A DNA stretch of 64,000 bases, from the NCBI GenBank assembly GCA_040954595.2, contig CM082597.2, positions 7,130,001-7,194,000 of the forward strand, given 5' to 3'. The notes beneath the pieces are model-generated. The model was given only the letters and a program-made list of their open reading frames with translations. It made no database searches and had not been told where the DNA came from. Positions 1-10,474 of the stretch are shown in pieces; position 1 is the stretch's first letter, and each line of letters opens with the position of its first letter. This DNA comes from Balanoglossus misakiensis. Its lineage: Eukaryota > Hemichordata. Position numbers and translations under genes: made by a program.

Positions 1-1681
1 TTTATAAAATCAAAATCAGACACATTCTTCATAGTGACATCGCATTGACTTATTTCATAATTTAAATTTATAGTCCATTTCCGGCATATATCCCCCCTAT
101 GTTCAGTTTTGAATGAGTCAACAATATTTCTGAATGTATCTGCTGTCAAAGAATTGGATGCAGACATCTCCAATGTGATGATTTCAGAACTAATATTTGG
201 GCATTTCAAAAGCACTGTGTTGACATGTAGCATGTATTTGTCAGAATGGTTATCTATGATGTCATTAAGGTCTATTGTCAGATTTTTGGGTAAAAACTTA
301 GCACAGTAAAATATTGTTTCCTCAGAATCACAACCACTTTCATACAACATTGGCCTTGCATCAAATGATTTATCTGGAAAAGGCCTACTCTCCCAAACCT
401 TGAATACTTCACCAACATTGTCTTGCAAGTGACCACCAAGAAACTTCAACATTGCATCATTCCTAAGTAAATAATCTCCAATAACTGAAAATGCAACAGA
501 ATCTTTAAATTCTGTATGGTTACTAGTGCATAGATTGGAAATGTACAATGAAGCAAAATATTCCTGAAATGTGAAATGATAAAAGTTATAGCTTGGAGGT
601 CGAGAGGTTTTTGTCAGAAGTCCCAACTTCTGTAAGTGTGGATGACCTGAAATTTCTTTCTCACTGAAAGAAAATTTACCAGACTTCAAAGCAGTATGTG
701 AGAGTTTACTTAAGTAGAGAATTTCATCTCTGATTTCATCACCCTTTGGATCAATAATGTTATCTTGTTTTTCACAGTATCGCTTTACAACATAATCAAT
801 TAACTCTTTATAAAGTCCTGTGATTGTGTGTGGTAGTTTCTTTGTTTCCATCCAAATATCACACAACATCAAAGTATTCAAAGGACTCTGCAAAAATCCA
901 TACAAAATGCTGTAATGGGTGGATGTGTTCAATTCATTGATAAAACCCTCAACTGTTTCTGGTGTTACAGTTTCATCCATTGAAGACATTGCATTTATAT
1001 GCTTTGTAATAAAAGCTTCTGCATTCTTTCTGTCAAAACCCTTAATCAATAATTGTCTCTCATACATCTGTTTGGAGTTCTTATCCCTGATTTTGCGAGA
1101 CGTTACAATTACTGGGCAGTCAGTCAGCAATGGTCGTTTTTCTCGGATCATTTGCTTAAAGTACACTGGGAGATCATCAGTACTGACTTCATCAAGTCCA
1201 TCAAAGACAAAACACACTTGTGATTGATTGCTTTCAACAAAACTCCATATCTCATCTGCTCCTTCGACATTTTGTAACAGGCAATCAAAAACTGCATCTT
1301 TAAGACCTTTTTTCTGATTATTTTCTGAATGGTATTCATGTAGATCTTTCAATTCAAAATGAAAAAGAAGTTTGAAACAATTGAGAAAGTTTACATTGCC
1401 TTTGGCCCAATCATATGCCAACTTTTTACAAAGAGTTGACTTACCATACCCTGGATCACCTTCTATTAAAATTCGTCTCGGATTTTCACAATCATAAGTT
1501 CCTGTGAATAAATCTTGTATTGCAAAATCTCTGAAATGTCCATCTTTGGTTTGTAATTCTAATTCAATGAAGATATCTTCGAGTTTCAGTCTGTCTGTTC
1601 CATCCCACCATGGTAAGGGGAGAATGTTGGACTGTCTCTTGTAGTATTCTTGCAACTTTTGCTGGCACTTGATGACAACAT
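1..1681 (-). CDS. NACHT-domain exon of a DED-NACHT (NLR-like) gene, 3' part beyond window
   Basis: This exon is open on the minus strand from an acceptor (tttcag, AG at 1683-1682) to the window edge, about 560 codons. It begins with a pre-NACHT segment (CQQKLQEYYKRQ, then LPWWDGTDRL). Next come Walker A GDPGYGKST near 1425-1460, Walker B FVFDGLDEV near 1200, and a sensor-like VTSR near 1100. A helical winged-helix-type region follows with an HFTFQEYFASLY motif, typical of NLR NACHT proteins. NACHT proteins are ATP-driven cytoplasmic scaffolds, often innate immune sensors. The exon starts in phase 1, matching the end of the DED/linker exons upstream (5599-3229), so I join them. No LRR coding is visible before the edge; LRRs may lie beyond it. 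No internal stop was seen in the stretches I translated. Confidence 0.88.
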
Positions 1682-1976
1682 CTGAAATTATTATCATCGA
1701 ATATTTCTGTATTACTGATCACAAGAACCAAAGTATCATGGTGCACCAGCTAGCATTTCATCAATTGTGATTTTTTTAGCAGGGAGCCGTCATTATTTAC
1801 GGCCTGGGGGGGGGGGGGGTCGGAGGAATTACACTAGAAACTCCAACATTTTGAGAAACCCCCCTGCCAAGCATGCAGATTTTGAGAAACCCCCCCCTTC
1901 CAACACATAAATTTCGACTGCCCCCCCCCCCTAAAACCGGAACAACTACATATCAATACATGTATCTGTATTGAAC

Positions 1977-2163
1977 ACCTATTGCCTGGCCATGAGGGCC
2001 ATAGCGGCCGTTTATTACACCCGAGGGGCTGTGAGTTATCAGAATCATATGCTATTTCCCTGAGGCCGCAGGCCGAGGGAAATAGCATATGATTCTGGTA
2101 ACTCACAGTCACGAGGGGGTAAAAACGGCTGCTATGGCCCAAATATAGGCCAGGCTATAGGTG
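1977..2163. repeat. Imperfect palindrome (fold-back element) nested in the TIR transposon
   Basis: The left arm (CTGGCCATGAGGGCCATAGC, then GAATCATATGCTATTTCCCT) is matched in inverse orientation by the right arm (AGGGAAATAGCATATGATTC, then GCTATGGCCC and GGCCAGGC). The turn is near 2073. Confidence 0.75.
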
Positions 2164-2165
2164 TT

Positions 2166-2430
2166 TTATAATAAACCTCATGCTAACAGCTGGGAAAATC
2201 TTGCAATTTTCTCTTGAGGTTGGCAGACGACACCCTCCGCGGTGGCCATTGTGTCAGACGACGTGACGCTGATTGACGTGACCGAGTCTGCGCACTCACG
2301 CTGGTCACGTGACCGGTTTATATTTTTTCTGCTATTTCCCTAGAGAGATTCATAGTCGATTCTATTTTCCTATCACGTGACGGATTCTGGCGAATCACGA
2401 CACAGTATTAGCATGAGGTATATTATAAAA
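2166..2430. mobile_element. Small TIR element (MITE-like)
   Basis: Left end TTATAATAAACCTCATGCTAA is mirrored at the right end by TTAGCATGAGGTATATTATAA. The interior of about 220 bp has no ORF and is rich in CACGTGAC-type motifs. It directly abuts the palindrome at 1977-2163. Confidence 0.6.
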
Positions 2431-3228
2431 ATCACTATTACAGTAGTGTAGTAAAAGACCTTTCAACTCCAGGTTCACCCTGCTACATTGTAGGTGATCA
2501 TCAGTTGCATCATGATGGATTGAAAAGGGTGAAACAACAAAACAATCTCAAAGTCACAACTAAATAATGATTACCGTAAAAGCTCACCCATAACCAGTAA
2601 CCATCAAGTAGCATTGTGTAATTTGGAAAGGCATCGTTAAAAGTCAAAATGATTATCAAACTTTGTTGATATAATAAGGAGTAATGTTTTTTATGCATGA
2701 TCAGGCAAGCATGCCAATCCTTTATCAGCAAATTTTGGGAAAAATACTTTGATAGTGCAGTGTGGACACTCTGGTGTTCCGCGACCAGAGGTCGCGGAGC
2801 GCTGCAGCACTTGCACAGCACACAACTAAATCTTTCAGTTGAAAAACTTTGATACATTTCCCAAAAATGAGTGACCCCCCCTCTTCATCTACAATTTTTG
2901 AGAAACCCCCCCTGCAGCCTTCCAATTTTTGAGAACCCCCCCCCCCCCCCTTGATTCCTCCGACCTCCCAGGCCATAAACAATGACGGCTCCCTTAGGCC
3001 TCACAACATCTTTGAACATCACTGAAGTGATTCCTGTTTATAAATTTTCAAGCACTGATAACAAAATGATGGATGGGCTCAGATGTCTTTTTTTGTGATT
3101 GAGACCAGAAAATCTAATTCTCAAACCCACTTCATTTTATGAAGGACCAATTTCACCATGGAAAACAATAGTTTTGGATCAAACCATTGGGGTGAAAGGG
3201 TTCAACCAATTCATGGTGAGAAACGTAC

Positions 3229-5599
3229 CTGGTGTAGTTTTAATGGTTGCCATATCCACGGTTGGCATATTCATGGTTGGTTTATAATCAGTAGTGCTTG
3301 GTTGGTCATCCTGTTGAGAATCTATCAAAATAAAATCTTTAATAATTATTTTCCCCCTTTTTTGACATAAATTAATATAATCATTGCAGATGTTGTAAAC
3401 TAAAAAGTATTGATTCATTTATAAGAAGAGGTTACACTTGTTACTACTATAAAACCAAATGTAGCATTTATTTCTGAACATTGAAATCTGTATTCAAATC
3501 AAATTAAAATATTACTGGTGCAAATACAAGAATAAGTGTACCTGCGGTTGTAGTGTCCTTAACAGCTGAATCAGTTTGTTGCCTAGGTGATAGAGACTGC
3601 AGTCTTGCTACCAGTGGATAAAGTGCACGACGTAAATCATGTCTGTCTATGTGGTGTTGTACACTTGTGGTTTCACCTTCTGGATCTTTCATCATTGTCA
3701 TCATTTCAATCTGTGTTGCAGCTGAACTAACTGCACTGCTAGCAGCAACAACGCCCACATCTGAAATACCTGAAATATGTGAAAGATAAACATGGATGGG
3801 TGAATTAATTGATCTGTCTGTAAAGATCACCTAGCCATAAGGCCAGTTTAGGAAAGCTGTGATTAGCGGCTATGAACAGGTTTGACTGGATTTTCTGGTT
3901 GAACATTTTGGGTGATTACGGTATTAAATACATAGGTACTAGTATAGATATACTTGCTGGAAGTGCTTACCGTAAGATTCTGTTGTGTATTGAGTCTGGG
4001 AATGAGTGGCTGTCACTGCTGGAATCTTGGGACGTGTTGATGTCATTGACTGCACTTCTCCGGTGACTGGATTTGGATGCTGTGAGGGAGATGGTAACTG
4101 TGGTCCTGCTGAGGTCCTCTCAGTTGGAAATGTTGGCAAATTTTCTCCACTTCTGTCACTTATCTGTTTCTGGCTATCAGCTTCCATCCTAGACTCTGCT
4201 TCTCTTGTCACTTCCTCATATTTATATTCATCGTCAAGGTTCTTCTCATATCGAACTTCTACATGCTTCGCTAACAAGTAAAGTTTGGCAGTTTTCAACA
4301 GTTGAATAAGTGTCTCAGGTTTGTCCCTTGACAAAAGTCCATATGCACGAAGTGTTCCAAATAAATCGTATGGTTGTTTACTTTTCAGAATTTCTTCCCT
4401 TCTTCTTTTAGGTATCGAAGGATTCCTTAAAGCTGCCAGTCCATTGACCAATTTAATCAGGTCATCTTTTTTTTGTAAAAAAAAAGAAATAATTAAACAT
4501 TTTTCTGGAAATACAGTATATCTCATTTAATACTTTAATATTTTAGATCACTGTCCAAATGAAAATGGGATGAAATTAATATGCTGCAAGGGTCATGATA
4601 TGTACAAGTCATTGTATAGGCCCTGTGGCAAGTACTGGGTATGCTTTATACTGCACATGATGTGCATGGCTGTCCTAAGCCCCCCCCCCCCCCCACCCCA
4701 TGCTAACTTTGAGCGGGGAAGGTTAAATTTGTTCTCCCCAACATACCGGTAGTTGAGTTAAATTTGCTTTTGGGTTCATTAAAATGCACCTTTGAGCTCA
4801 GTATTTTATAAAATTTTCTTACGTGGGAGGGGGACACCCCCTCCCAAACCCACCCCATTCACTTCATGGTTTACAATGTCTGCCCACACAGAATACAAAT
4901 ACTTAACAAATATAAACAATGTTCAGTTTTAATACCCACTGATGAGGGGAAACATCAGTTTCAAATTCTTTTCATGGGAGCGCTGTTTTTCTTTTTTACA
5001 AGATAGATAGGTGATGTGTTTTGCCGCGTGAAAGAAATTGAGGGGGTGGATTTCAAATTTTTAGCAGTTCGGAAGGGGGGGATTTGAAAATATTTCGGGT
5101 TGTTGAGGGGGGCATGTGAAAATTAACGGTAAAAAAAATTGAATTCTCCCGCCCCCCCCCCTCCAGAGGTGTTTGTGAATGCAGCCTAACAACCCTAAAT
5201 TAATGACACACAGTTAGGTTACAGCATCTGTATGTCGTGTGTTAAATGACATGAAAAATTTCTTTAAAAATGGCCTTTGCAGCCTAAGGATTATATCATG
5301 AAACAAACTGACAGCATGTAAGTGCTTGGATAGGAATGATTCTGATGTATGAGATTGTCCTTGTGCAAATTAAGTTTGAATAAAAACAGTTCAGGTGTGC
5401 GTGAGTCATATCTCATGCACGTGTAAACTGATTGATGCAAGCACTGCATCTCTGACAGAGAGCCTAGCTTGCTTGCACTTTATAGGTAGATGTCAATGAG
5501 GGTGCCCTTGATTAAAAAACATTCAAATTTTATACACTCACCATCTCCAATGTCCTGTGCCAGTTCATTGAGATATATCTCAAATTGATCAAAGAACAT
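3229..5599 (-). CDS. DED-like N-terminal module of the DED-NACHT gene (exons 1-4)
   Basis: Exons on the minus strand are 5599-5542 (start ATG, MFFDQFEIYLNEL), 4465-3971, 3769-3542 and 3321-3229. All introns are phase 1. Exons 1-2 encode about 90 residues with death-effector-domain features: amphipathic helices, DLFGTL followed by GLLSRDKPETL, and a last helix LLKTAKLYLLAKHVE. The canonical RxDL motif is not obvious. The rest is a Ser/Thr/Pro/Gln-rich linker, including MTMMKDPEGETTS and KPTMNMPTV, with no recognised domain. DEDs mediate homotypic assembly in apoptosis and inflammation, so an adaptor-recruiting role upstream of NACHT is inferred. The plus-strand gene at 8484 carries a paralogous module with the same exon phases. 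Confidence 0.8.
4670..5170. repeat. C/G-homopolymer-rich intronic segment
   Basis: In the intron between exons 1 and 2 of the DED-NACHT gene there are poly-C runs near 4680 and 5150 and poly-G runs near 5040-5110. They resemble the C-rich blocks inside the 1782-2993 transposon. No coding content or clear termini were seen; it may be a decayed relative of that element. Confidence 0.35.
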
Positions 5600-6129
5600 C
5601 TTTTGGTTCCCTTCAGTTTGAGATTAAGTTCTTTATTCAGGGATGAACGACATCTGTCGTGCACCTATAAAGGAAGACATACCAGTGTCAAGTAAATAAA
5701 AAAAACACCAGTATCAAATAGACTTGTACTGTTTACTTTTGGTTTGATGATTCATTAAGTTACACATCTTAATATATTTTTTAAAATTGATATAAAAAAA
5801 GCTTGCATATTAGGATTCTGAAACAAATCTCTCTTTAACAATATCACGTAATTGTTACATACATTCACTGGAATGCCCTGTGACACTGTAGACCAATCAC
5901 AGCCTGTCTACTTTACCAAATGATCGCGGACCAATCAAATGTTTTGTTGCCAGTATACCTTTACGTACAGTACAGCTCAATCTGCCAACACCAATATGTT
6001 TGACGAGAACTGACTAGACTTTCAACACAAATATATGAGACTTCCAGATTTCTGAGCGAGGCCTGTATAGTCTGTGAATTTTCTTCAACAACCATTAATA
6101 CAAGATTTGATAATGACTTCCCTCTAACA

Positions 6130-7290
6130 ACACACATTTCTTCGTAATTTAGAATTTAGTACAAGGAAACAGAAATTCCATAATTAACCTCAGATGACCT
6201 CTGCAATACCTCTGTATACTTTATCACACAGGTGAACAATTACAAATAATCATAATTTTGCAGTGATTTTGATTCTCTTTTCAATTATATCCTAACCTCA
6301 TGCACTTATTTACACTGTCCTTTCTAAAGTTTATAGCATTTATACAAAAAATACCATAATAATCGCTTACTTTTAGTGTGTGACGACTTGCAACTGCAAC
6401 ACGAACCACCTCCCTAGTATAATGAGTTACTAGTAGTGAATTAATTATTAACATTAATAGTTTAAGATTAGCTATGATGCCCTCTACAGTTGGCACTGCA
6501 CATTACTTGCTCGTCAAAAACTTTGAAAACTTCCCTTTCCCGTTTCCTGACTTTTTCTTTCCCAGCTGTTTCCCAATTTAGGCCAGCTTGATTACACTCC
6601 CACATGTGAATAGTGATTACACCTGTCCTATCTTCCCTCCAACAACTAGAGAAGCCAAAAAGTCTTTTATTACCAAGAAGGATCTTTAAATGTATCTATT
6701 ACCAGTTTCAGCTAAATAACTAACCACATCAAAGTAAAGTCTAAACACTCAGGTTTATGAAAATGTGTGGTCTGTTATGTTCCCTGAGCTTTTGCCTGCG
6801 TTGTATTTTAATTATTATGTGCTGTTAAAACTGCTGAGTTTTGACAGAGTGTTTAACAAGGAACAGGCAGTGCCAACTGTAGAGGGCGTCTCAGAAATCA
6901 TTAACTATTGATGTTAACAATTAATAATTCACTAACTCCTTATACTGGGCAGGTGGTTGGTGTTGCAGTTGCAAGTTGTCACTCACTAAAAGTAAGCAAT
7001 TTTTTGCAGTATTTCTGTGTGTACTTAAGGGCTATAATTTTAGATAGGTAGTGTAATAAGTGCATGGGGATGCGGTATAACTGAAAATAACATCATAATC
7101 AATGAAACAATTTTGATGTAAAGATTTTTTTTTACCAGTGTGAGAAAGTACTCCATAGGTATTCCAGAGGTCATCTGAGGTTACTCATGGTATTTCTACT
7201 TTCTTGTATTAAATTCTAAATTGTGAAGATATATGTCTTTTTTGAAGAATTTTTTTACCAAATCTAATGTTAATAGTTGTTGACAAAAAT
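6130..7290. repeat. Core of the head-to-head inverted duplication (left arm to 6510, right arm from 6865)
   Basis: The reverse complement of about 6130-6510 matches 6865-7290 with moderate divergence. Shared blocks include AGTGCCAACTGTAGAGGGC, GTGTTGCAGTTGCAAGT, CACTAAAAGTAAGC and GAGGTCATCTGAGGTTA. About 350 bp of unmatched spacer (6511-6864) separates the arms. The matched DED modules on both sides (5599-3229 and 8484-12407) extend the same inverted symmetry. The interval holds no convincing gene. It is the shared 5' region of the two divergent genes and therefore a candidate bidirectional promoter region. Confidence 0.75.
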
Positions 7291-7645
7291 TCATTTTTAT
7301 GGTTCAGTCAGTGTTTTCCCTTTGATCTTTGTCTGTCTCTCTGTATGCATGTCTGTATGTATTCTGGTGTAAACCTTTTCCTGTGTTTTTTCATGTACAT
7401 GTAGCTACGGTCAAGGCAATGGCAGATAATTATAGGGATCTCACGCTGATGTGTTTATGAATGGAACTTGCGTTGATAGTAATTACGCACATAGCAATGA
7501 GAATGGAAATGCGTACCAATGACCGTATTTGGGCAACCAGGCCAGGGCATGAGACTGAAAAAACTGCCCAGTTGTGAGGGCACTTTCCCCCATAGAATTA
7601 CACAGCACTCGAATCATTAATGTGTTTGTTGTTTTTTCATTACAG

Positions 7646-7757
7646 AAAGTTTTACCTCCAAACTGCCACAGTTGACATTATTGGAATTAAAATGTTCTGA
7701 AATAGATGGTGGCACAGATTGTTATCTAACAGCTACACTCAAGCCACTCAAACACTG
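7646..7757 (+). pseudogene. Orphan LRR exon of NLR type
   Basis: A 112-bp block is flanked by an acceptor (cattacag) and a donor (GTATGTAG). Read as an exon in one open frame it gives LPQLTLLELKCSEIDGG and then LKPLKHW, a leucine-rich-repeat pattern like those in NLR C-terminal exons. No coding partner lies next to it on this strand; the next plus-strand exon is the start exon at 8484. It is therefore most likely a relic of an NLR gene lost from this locus. Confidence 0.5.
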
Positions 7758-8074
7758 GTATGTAGACCAGATTTATAGTCGTGTTGTTCATGTATAACCG
7801 TTATTTATTTGCCATAAATTTACTGTGGTACTGGCAGTAAAACAGTGCTCCTTTGTCATTTGGCAACTGACCCACAGAACATTCTTTTGAAAACAAGCTG
7901 GCAAGAACATTGTAGGATAAATTTTGCTACGAAAAAAACTTCAAATTCAAAGTGCAATCAGAATTCAGTTAATGCAAAAATTCAAATTCAAATTCAACAA
8001 TATATTAGCTGATTGTTCATCAAACTGCAGTTGACACAAAAAATGTCAGAATTATTCATTTACTTTTATTGCAG

Positions 8075-8195
8075 AAATTATTTACCCCCAAAGTGCCATA
8101 GTTGGCATTTTGAACATAATTAAAGGAAATGTTCTGAAATAGATGGTAACACAGAGTTTTCTTCTAACAACTAATCTCCAGCCACTCAAATACCG
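8075..8195 (+). pseudogene. Degenerate tandem copy of the orphan LRR exon
   Basis: This repeats the 7646-7757 block 429 bp downstream, keeping its acceptor (attgcag), its donor (GTATGTAG) and the AATGTTCTGAAATAGATGGT core. The reading frame is broken by an early stop (CCA TAG) and by indels. It is a tandem-duplicated, decayed LRR exon. Confidence 0.5.
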
Positions 8196-8483
8196 GTATG
8201 TAGACCATTTTAATTTTAGAGTGTGTTGTATATCTATTAATCTTACATATATTTACCATAATGCAACAATGACATTGTTGGAAAGAAAGATTTTTTCAGA
8301 ATATTTCACAAAAAATAAAATCTTTTTTTGATATTAATTTGAAAAAAACATATGCACCGGTATACTTGTAGATGTTGCTAAAGGCAAACAATACAAGTCT
8401 ACTTCATACTTATGTGCATTCCTTGATAGGTGTGACACATGAATTGACTTACAAAGTGAAGTGAGCCAGATGAATAACCAAAG

Positions 8484-10076
8484 ATGGCAGATTTAGATTT
8501 GGATCCATTCAGGGTGTATCTTATAAGGCTAGCAGGTGACATCGGAAATGGTGAGTGTACATTTGAATGTTTTTACTCACTCATGGATATCCATCTATCA
8601 ATATGCAGGGCTGCGACCACAGACATTATAACTCACACAAGCCTGGACTAATTTTTATGCAAACTTGGCATAAGAATACAGTACCATGCATGGTCTTTAA
8701 TATACAGAATCATTCATATACTCCTAGTTGTACTACCGTAATATGCATGCCATTTTGTTTCTTGATATTGTCCCATATGGCTACCAAGGGACATTTGTCA
8801 AAAAACTTTTTTGTGTCTTAAGATGTATACCAAATGAATGTCTTTCAATGTGGAATTTTGGACAGTGTTTAATGGTAACACTGAAGTATTTCATGAGAGA
8901 TTTGTTCCAGAAAATGTTTATGTGTATAATCCTTTCTTTTATGCATTAAAGATGACCTGATTAAATTGGTAGATGGACTGGGAGCTATAATGAAACCGTC
9001 AATACCAACGGTTGTGAGGGAAGAAATCCTGAGAGAGAAACGGGCATATGTTTTGTTTGAAACATTGTTAAAATTTGGACATTTATCAAGGGACAGACCT
9101 GAGACACTTATTCAGCTGTTGAAAACTGCCGGACTTTACATGTTAGCGAAGCACGTAGAAGTTCGATATGAGAAAAAGTTTGGCAAAGACTATCCATATG
9201 ATGAAGTGACAAGAGAAGCAGAGTCTAAGACTCAAGTATCCACCACGGAATCTTATGGTAAGGACTTGCAGAATTTTACTAAGTAACAACAAGTGTACAT
9301 TTGTATTTAATACCGTAATCACCCTGAATGTTCCACCGGAATTAAATCTAGTCAACCTGTATATAGCTGCCAATCACGGATTTCCTAAACTGGCCTTATG
9401 GAAAGGTGATTTGATCTGTATAGGCAGGTCAATGAACACACATGTTAATTGCTCAGGGACAAAGTGGCCACTATATAGGGGTGGTCAAGTTTCTGTGCTG
9501 TTTTGAAAAAGATTATGGGGATACCAGTAGTCTACGCTTAATGCCAAAGTGACTGAAACACACAGCATTTTGAGGTGATCTGACCTTTGAAAAAGTGTCA
9601 TTAATAAATCAAATGATCATGGTTAGAGGCTGTTCTCGACAATAGAAATGCTTCATTACCATTCTTCATGAGGTTTTGAACGCAATATTATTATTTAAGA
9701 AAATTCAATTTTGAAAAATAAATGTTTGAATATTTGGAGTAGCAGTTGAACATTTAAAGTACCTTCGGTAATTGAAATATTTTTACAAGGAATTCTACAC
9801 ACACAAGTAATTAACCCTTTAATGTTTATCTTTCACATGCTTCAGGTATTTCAGATGTTGGTGATGTTGCTGCTAGCAGTGCAGTTAGTTCACCTGCAAC
9901 ACAGATAGAGATGACGACAATGATGAACGATCCAGAAGGTGAAACCACAAGTGTACAACACCACATAGACAAACATGATTTTAATCAACTATATTCTTTG
10001 ATGACAAGACTGCAGTTACAATCATCTAGTTCTAGGCAGCAAACTGATTCACCTGTTGAGGACACTACAACCACAG
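8484..10076 (+). CDS. DED-like N-terminal module of the DED-ANK-ROCO gene (exons 1-3)
   Basis: Exons are 8484-8550 (ATG, MADLDLDPFRVYLIRL), 8952-9257 and 9846-10076, with introns in phase 1. The module is paralogous to the minus-strand module: DDLIKLVDGLGAIMKPS, then RDRPETLIQLLKTA, LAKHVEVRYEK, TTESYG, ISDVG and PEGETTSVQHHID are shared. Exon 2 is shorter than its counterpart (306 against 495 bp), having lost much of the Pro/Ser linker. The DED-like fold suggests homotypic recruitment to death or inflammatory complexes (inferred). Exon 3 ends in phase 1 and expects exon 4 at 10475, which is interrupted by a transposon. Confidence 0.78.
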
Positions 10077-10474
10077 GTAAACTTGTTTTTAAAATCATAA
10101 TTTTTGATCAACTCCTGTACCTCAATCGAGTCAATGAATCAACATGCCAAAATAATCAGTCACATATGTGAGGACATTCAGTCATATCTGGTTATAATTG
10201 GTAGATGAACATTTGGTGCAGTCTAACACTTAGAGTGCTTGGAACTGAAATATATACATGTACATGTGTACTACAACATTTGAATACGTACCGGTACTTC
10301 AATATTTGATAATAAATTCTACATTCGATTTTACTTGTATTTCTAATAAATATATCAGTGCTTTTTAGTTTACAACATCATGTCAGTGTTAATATATTGG
10401 ATTCATTAATGACTTTTAGGAGAGAGAAAACATTTATTATTTAAGTTTTGTTTTATATTATTTTATTTTGATAG

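Larger units (their letters stand above)
1782..2993. mobile_element. TIR transposon with nested elements, in the intron before the NACHT exon
   Basis: Terminal inverted repeats of about 27 bp start GGGAGCCGTCATT at 1782 and end at 2993 (reverse complement identical except for two bases). Just inside both ends are C-rich blocks with direct copies of TTTGAGAAACCCCCC. No coding capacity is seen, so it is probably a non-autonomous DNA element. At least two other structures are nested inside it (1977-2163 and 2166-2430). It lies between exon 4 (ends 3229) and the NACHT exon (starts 1681), so it should be spliced out. Confidence 0.7.
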
